Positions 5,964-8,134 of a DNA stretch of 8,134 nucleotides are shown here, piece after piece (the stretch's first letter is position 1; each line of letters opens with the position of its first letter). Under the pieces are notes generated by a model. The model was given only the letters and a program-made list of their open reading frames with translations, was not told the DNA's origin and ran no database searches. Both the position numbers and the translations under genes were made by a program. Source of the stretch: Bordetella parapertussis (lineage in GTDB: Bacteria; Pseudomonadota; Gammaproteobacteria; Burkholderiales; SG8-39); contig CAMDRY010000125.1 of the NCBI GenBank assembly GCA_945906975.1, positions 1-8,134 on the forward strand. The letters run 5' to 3'.

Positions 5964-6194
5964 CGCGACGACTGCATTATTCGTCCAGCGCACGAGCCTC
6001 GCGCAAACCGTACCGGACCAACATCGCGCCACCAGCCCTTCCCTCAACTGAACTTCCTGTGCAAGACCAACAATCTGATGCATCGCCCAAGGCGTGAGCC
6101 AAACAAACCATGATCCATCGCTGCCCCTGGCCTGCTGCCGTGCACGCCCCGTCGTCCTTGCAAGCCAGGGCACATTTATCACGAAAGCCCCCTC
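5964..6194 (+). other. 231-bp spacer between ccmE and ccmF
   Basis: No convincing gene is seen. The ccmE frame stays open after its stop for about 49 codons, and a 31-codon frame from the ATG at 6110 overlaps the ccmF start, but neither has a good ribosome binding site or recognisable sequence. An imperfect inverted repeat, CCCTGGC (6125-6131) with GCCAGGG (6164-6170), extends by two more pairs past a bulged C. It is not followed by a T-run, so it is not an intrinsic terminator. ccmE and ccmF are normally close together or overlapping, so this spacer is atypical. Confidence 0.6.
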
Positions 6195-8134
6195 ATGATT
6201 CCTGAACTCGGACACTTCGCGCTGATATTGGCCTTGTGCGTGGCCATGGCACAAGCGACCCTCCCCCTTGCCGGTGCCGCCATCGGCAAGCATGTATGGA
6301 TGGCCCTGGCGCGTCCCGCCGCGCTGGCGCAAGCCTTGTTCGTCTCGATCGCATTCGGCTGCCTCGCCTACGCCTTTCTTAGCAACGATTTTTCGGTTTC
6401 CTACGTTGCGCAGCACTCCAATACAAAACTGCCCGCGGCATATCGCTTCGCCGGCGTATGGGGCGGACACGAAGGTTCCATGCTGCTGTGGGCACTGATG
6501 CTGTGCGGCTGGTCGGTTGGTTTCGCCGCATTAAGCGGGCACCTGCCTGACAAAATGGTCGCCCGTGTGCTGAGCGTGATGGGCCTCATCAGCGTTGGCT
6601 TCCTGGTGTTCATGCTGTTCGCATCGAACCCCTTCGAACGGCTGTTCCCGGCGGCGGCCGACGGACGCGACTTGAATCCGCTCTTGCAGGACCCGGGCAT
6701 GGTCATCCATCCGCCCATGCTGTACATGGGTTACGTCGGATTTTCTGTGGCCTTCGCCTTCGCTATCGCCGCGCTGCTGCAAGGACGACTCGATGCGACC
6801 TGGGCCCGTTGGTCGCGCCCCTGGACGATCGCCGCATGGTCGTTCCTGACGCTCGGAATCGCGCTGGGCAGCGGTTGGGCCTACTACGAGCTGGGCTGGG
6901 GAGGATGGTGGTTCTGGGATCCGGTGGAAAACGCTTCCTTCATGCCTTGGCTGGTTGGCACTGCGCTGCTGCACTCGCTACCCATCGCGGAAAAGCGCGG
7001 TGGCTTCAAGGCCTGGGCTGCGCTACTCGCCATCGCGGCATTCTCGCTCAGCCTCCTTGGCACCTTTCTTGTCCGATCCGGCGTGCTGACCTCGGTGCAT
7101 GCGTTTGCAACCGATCCGACGCGCGGGGTCTTCATCCTGGCTTTACTGACTATCGTTGTGGGCGGATCCTTGCTGCTGTTTGCCCTGCGTGCGCACAAGA
7201 TCGGACTGGGTGAGGGATTTGAACTCGTTTCGCGCGAGTCCATGCTGCTAACCAACAACGTACTTCTCGCCGTCGCCACCGCCGCGGTGATGCTTGGCAC
7301 GCTGTACCCGCTGGCACTCGATGCCTTGAACCTGGGGAAGATTTCCGTCGGAGCCCCTTATTTCGAGGCGGTCTTTGTGCCGCTGATGGCACCGGCGATT
7401 TTTCTCATGGGCATCGGCCCCATTGCGAAGTGGAAACGCGATGCCATGCGCGATATTGCCCTCAAACTGCGCTGGCCCGCCCTGGCCGCGATCCTACTGT
7501 CGGTCGCCGTGCCTTTTGCCATGGGCCGCTGGAGCGCCATGGTTTTTCTCGGGCTGTTCCTCGCGTTTTGGGTGGTGATCACGACCCTTGCCGGCGCCCG
7601 CAGCCGCGTTGCCAGTGCAGGCGCCGGGAGCACCGCGAGGGGACTGCGCCTCCTGCCCAGCTCTTACTACGGCATGGTGTTCGCCCATCTTGGCGTCGCA
7701 GTGTTCATCCTCGGCGTAACCATTTCGCGTGGCTACGAGACCGAATCGGATGTAAAAATGAACATAGGCGACACAACACAGCTGGCTGGATTCACCTTTA
7801 AACTGAGCGCGATCAACGGCGTCAATGGGCCCAATTATCAAGCGGCACGAGCCACGGTGGAAGTATTTAAGGGCGAGGCCCGTGTGGCCGTACTCAGCCC
7901 GGAAAAACGCCTTTACACCGTGCAGAACATGCCGATGACCGAAGCCGCCATCGATGCGGGCGTGTTTCGCCATCTCTACGTGTCACTGGGCGAGGAGGTC
8001 GAAGCGCGTGCCTGGACGCTGCGCATTTACCACAAACCGCTCATAAGCTGGATCTGGGCGGGCTGCCTGCTCATGGCCCTTGGGGGAGCCCTTGCGGTTT
8101 TCGACCGGCGCTACCGCACCAAGGCCAAGGCGGC
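6195..8134 (+). CDS. ccmF: CcmF, cytochrome c heme lyase subunit, last residues outside window
   Basis: The frame is open for 646 codons to the right edge. Typical CcmF proteins are about 650 aa, so only a few C-terminal residues should be missing. It begins MIPELGHFALILAL, the usual CcmF start, and has many membrane helices. The WWD motif WGGWWFWDPVEN ends at residue 246 and the HEGS segment is near 92. The four conserved histidines of the family are visible: H172 (VIHPPML), H260 (LLHS), H302 (SVHAFATDP) and H498 (FAHLGV). In E. coli the corresponding residues are the two periplasmic ligands and the two transmembrane heme b ligands. A large periplasmic domain (about 510-610) and a last helix before DRRYR complete it. 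CcmF takes heme from CcmE and, with CcmH/CcmI, attaches it to CxxCH of apocytochrome c. The ribosome binding site is weak. Confidence 0.96.
   Translation, partial: MIPELGHFALILALCVAMAQATLPLAGAAIGKHVWMALARPAALAQALFVSIAFGCLAYAFLSNDFSVSYVAQHSNTKLPAAYRFAGVWGGHEGSMLLWALMLCGWSVGFAALSGHLPDKMVARVLSVMGLISVGFLVFMLFASNPFERLFPAAADGRDLNPLLQDPGMVIHPPMLYMGYVGFSVAFAFAIAALLQGRLDATWARWSRPWTIAAWSFLTLGIALGSGWAYYELGWGGWWFWDPVENASFMPWLVGTALLHSLPIAEKRGGFKAWAALLAIAAFSLSLLGTFLVRSGVLTSVHAFATDPTRGVFILALLTIVVGGSLLLFALRAHKIGLGEGFELVSRESMLLTNNVLLAVATAAVMLGTLYPLALDALNLGKISVGAPYFEAVFVPLMAPAIFLMGIGPIAKWKRDAMRDIALKLRWPALAAILLSVAVPFAMGRWSAMVFLGLFLAFWVVITTLAGARSRVASAGAGSTARGLRLLPSSYYGMVFAHLGVAVFILGVTISRGYETESDVKMNIGDTTQLAGFTFKLSAINGVNGPNYQAARATVEVFKGEARVAVLSPEKRLYTVQNMPMTEAAIDAGVFRHLYVSLGEEVEARAWTLRIYHKPLISWIWAGCLLMALGGALAVFDRRYRTKAKA

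Noticed and set aside
6122..6172. Imperfect hairpin in the spacer as a terminator after ccmE
   Set aside because: The loop is over 30 nt and no T-run follows. Terminating there would also separate ccmF from its operon without an obvious new promoter.
6110..6205. 31-codon frame in the ccmE-ccmF spacer
   Set aside because: It has no ribosome binding site, a proline/alanine/arginine-rich random-looking translation, and overlaps the ccmF start out of frame.
5514..6470. 318-codon open frame on the minus strand across ccmE, the spacer and the start of ccmF
   Set aside because: It lies antisense to two well-supported ccm genes, and its translation is low-complexity G/R/A-rich with no recognisable domain. 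It is explained by the high GC content of the coding strand.

Overview
The window carries two unrelated chromosomal programmes, facing away from each other across an AT-richer intergenic region (about 2741-3175). Organism: GC-rich coding sequence, a System I cytochrome c maturation (ccm) operon in the order ccmABCDEF, and a LapG/LapD pair suggest a Gram-negative proteobacterium, most likely a respiratory betaproteobacterium or a related gammaproteobacterium. That placement is an inference from gene content and general protein resemblance; no rRNA or other marker gene is present.

Left half (minus strand). From the middle outward: an unrecognised 239-aa protein with one N-terminal membrane segment (2021-2740); a probable intrinsic terminator just after its stop (1999-2022); lapG, a periplasmic transglutaminase-like cysteine protease (1218-1940); and, 19 bp downstream, lapD, an inner-membrane c-di-GMP receptor that runs off the left edge (1-1198). 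In characterised systems LapD binds c-di-GMP in the cytoplasm and holds LapG in the periplasm. When c-di-GMP falls, LapG is released and cuts a giant surface adhesin at a di-alanine site, ending attachment. No adhesin gene or type I secretion gene is in the window. The LapD GGDEF site is degenerate (NGATF), as expected for a receptor and not a cyclase.

Right half (plus strand). ccmA, ccmB, ccmC, ccmD, ccmE and ccmF form an operon, with ATGA or GTGA overlaps at A/B, C/D and D/E, a 49-bp gap at B/C and an unusual 231-bp gap at E/F. CcmAB with CcmC and CcmD load heme onto CcmE and release holo-CcmE. CcmF then takes part in attaching the heme to apocytochrome c. Catalytic and heme-binding residues are visible in CcmA, CcmC, CcmE and CcmF. 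CcmF is cut by the right edge very near its C-terminus. A near-consensus FNR/Anr-type site (TTGAA-N4-ATCAA) lies upstream of ccmA.

No wholly new system is evident. The items most worth a second look are the unrecognised membrane protein beside lapG, which carries a PPSAAG sequence resembling LapG cleavage sites just outside its membrane anchor; the inverted repeats in the lapG leader and at the divergent promoter region; the FNR-like site; and the atypical ccmE-ccmF spacer. No tRNA, rRNA, CRISPR array, insertion sequence or phage gene was seen.
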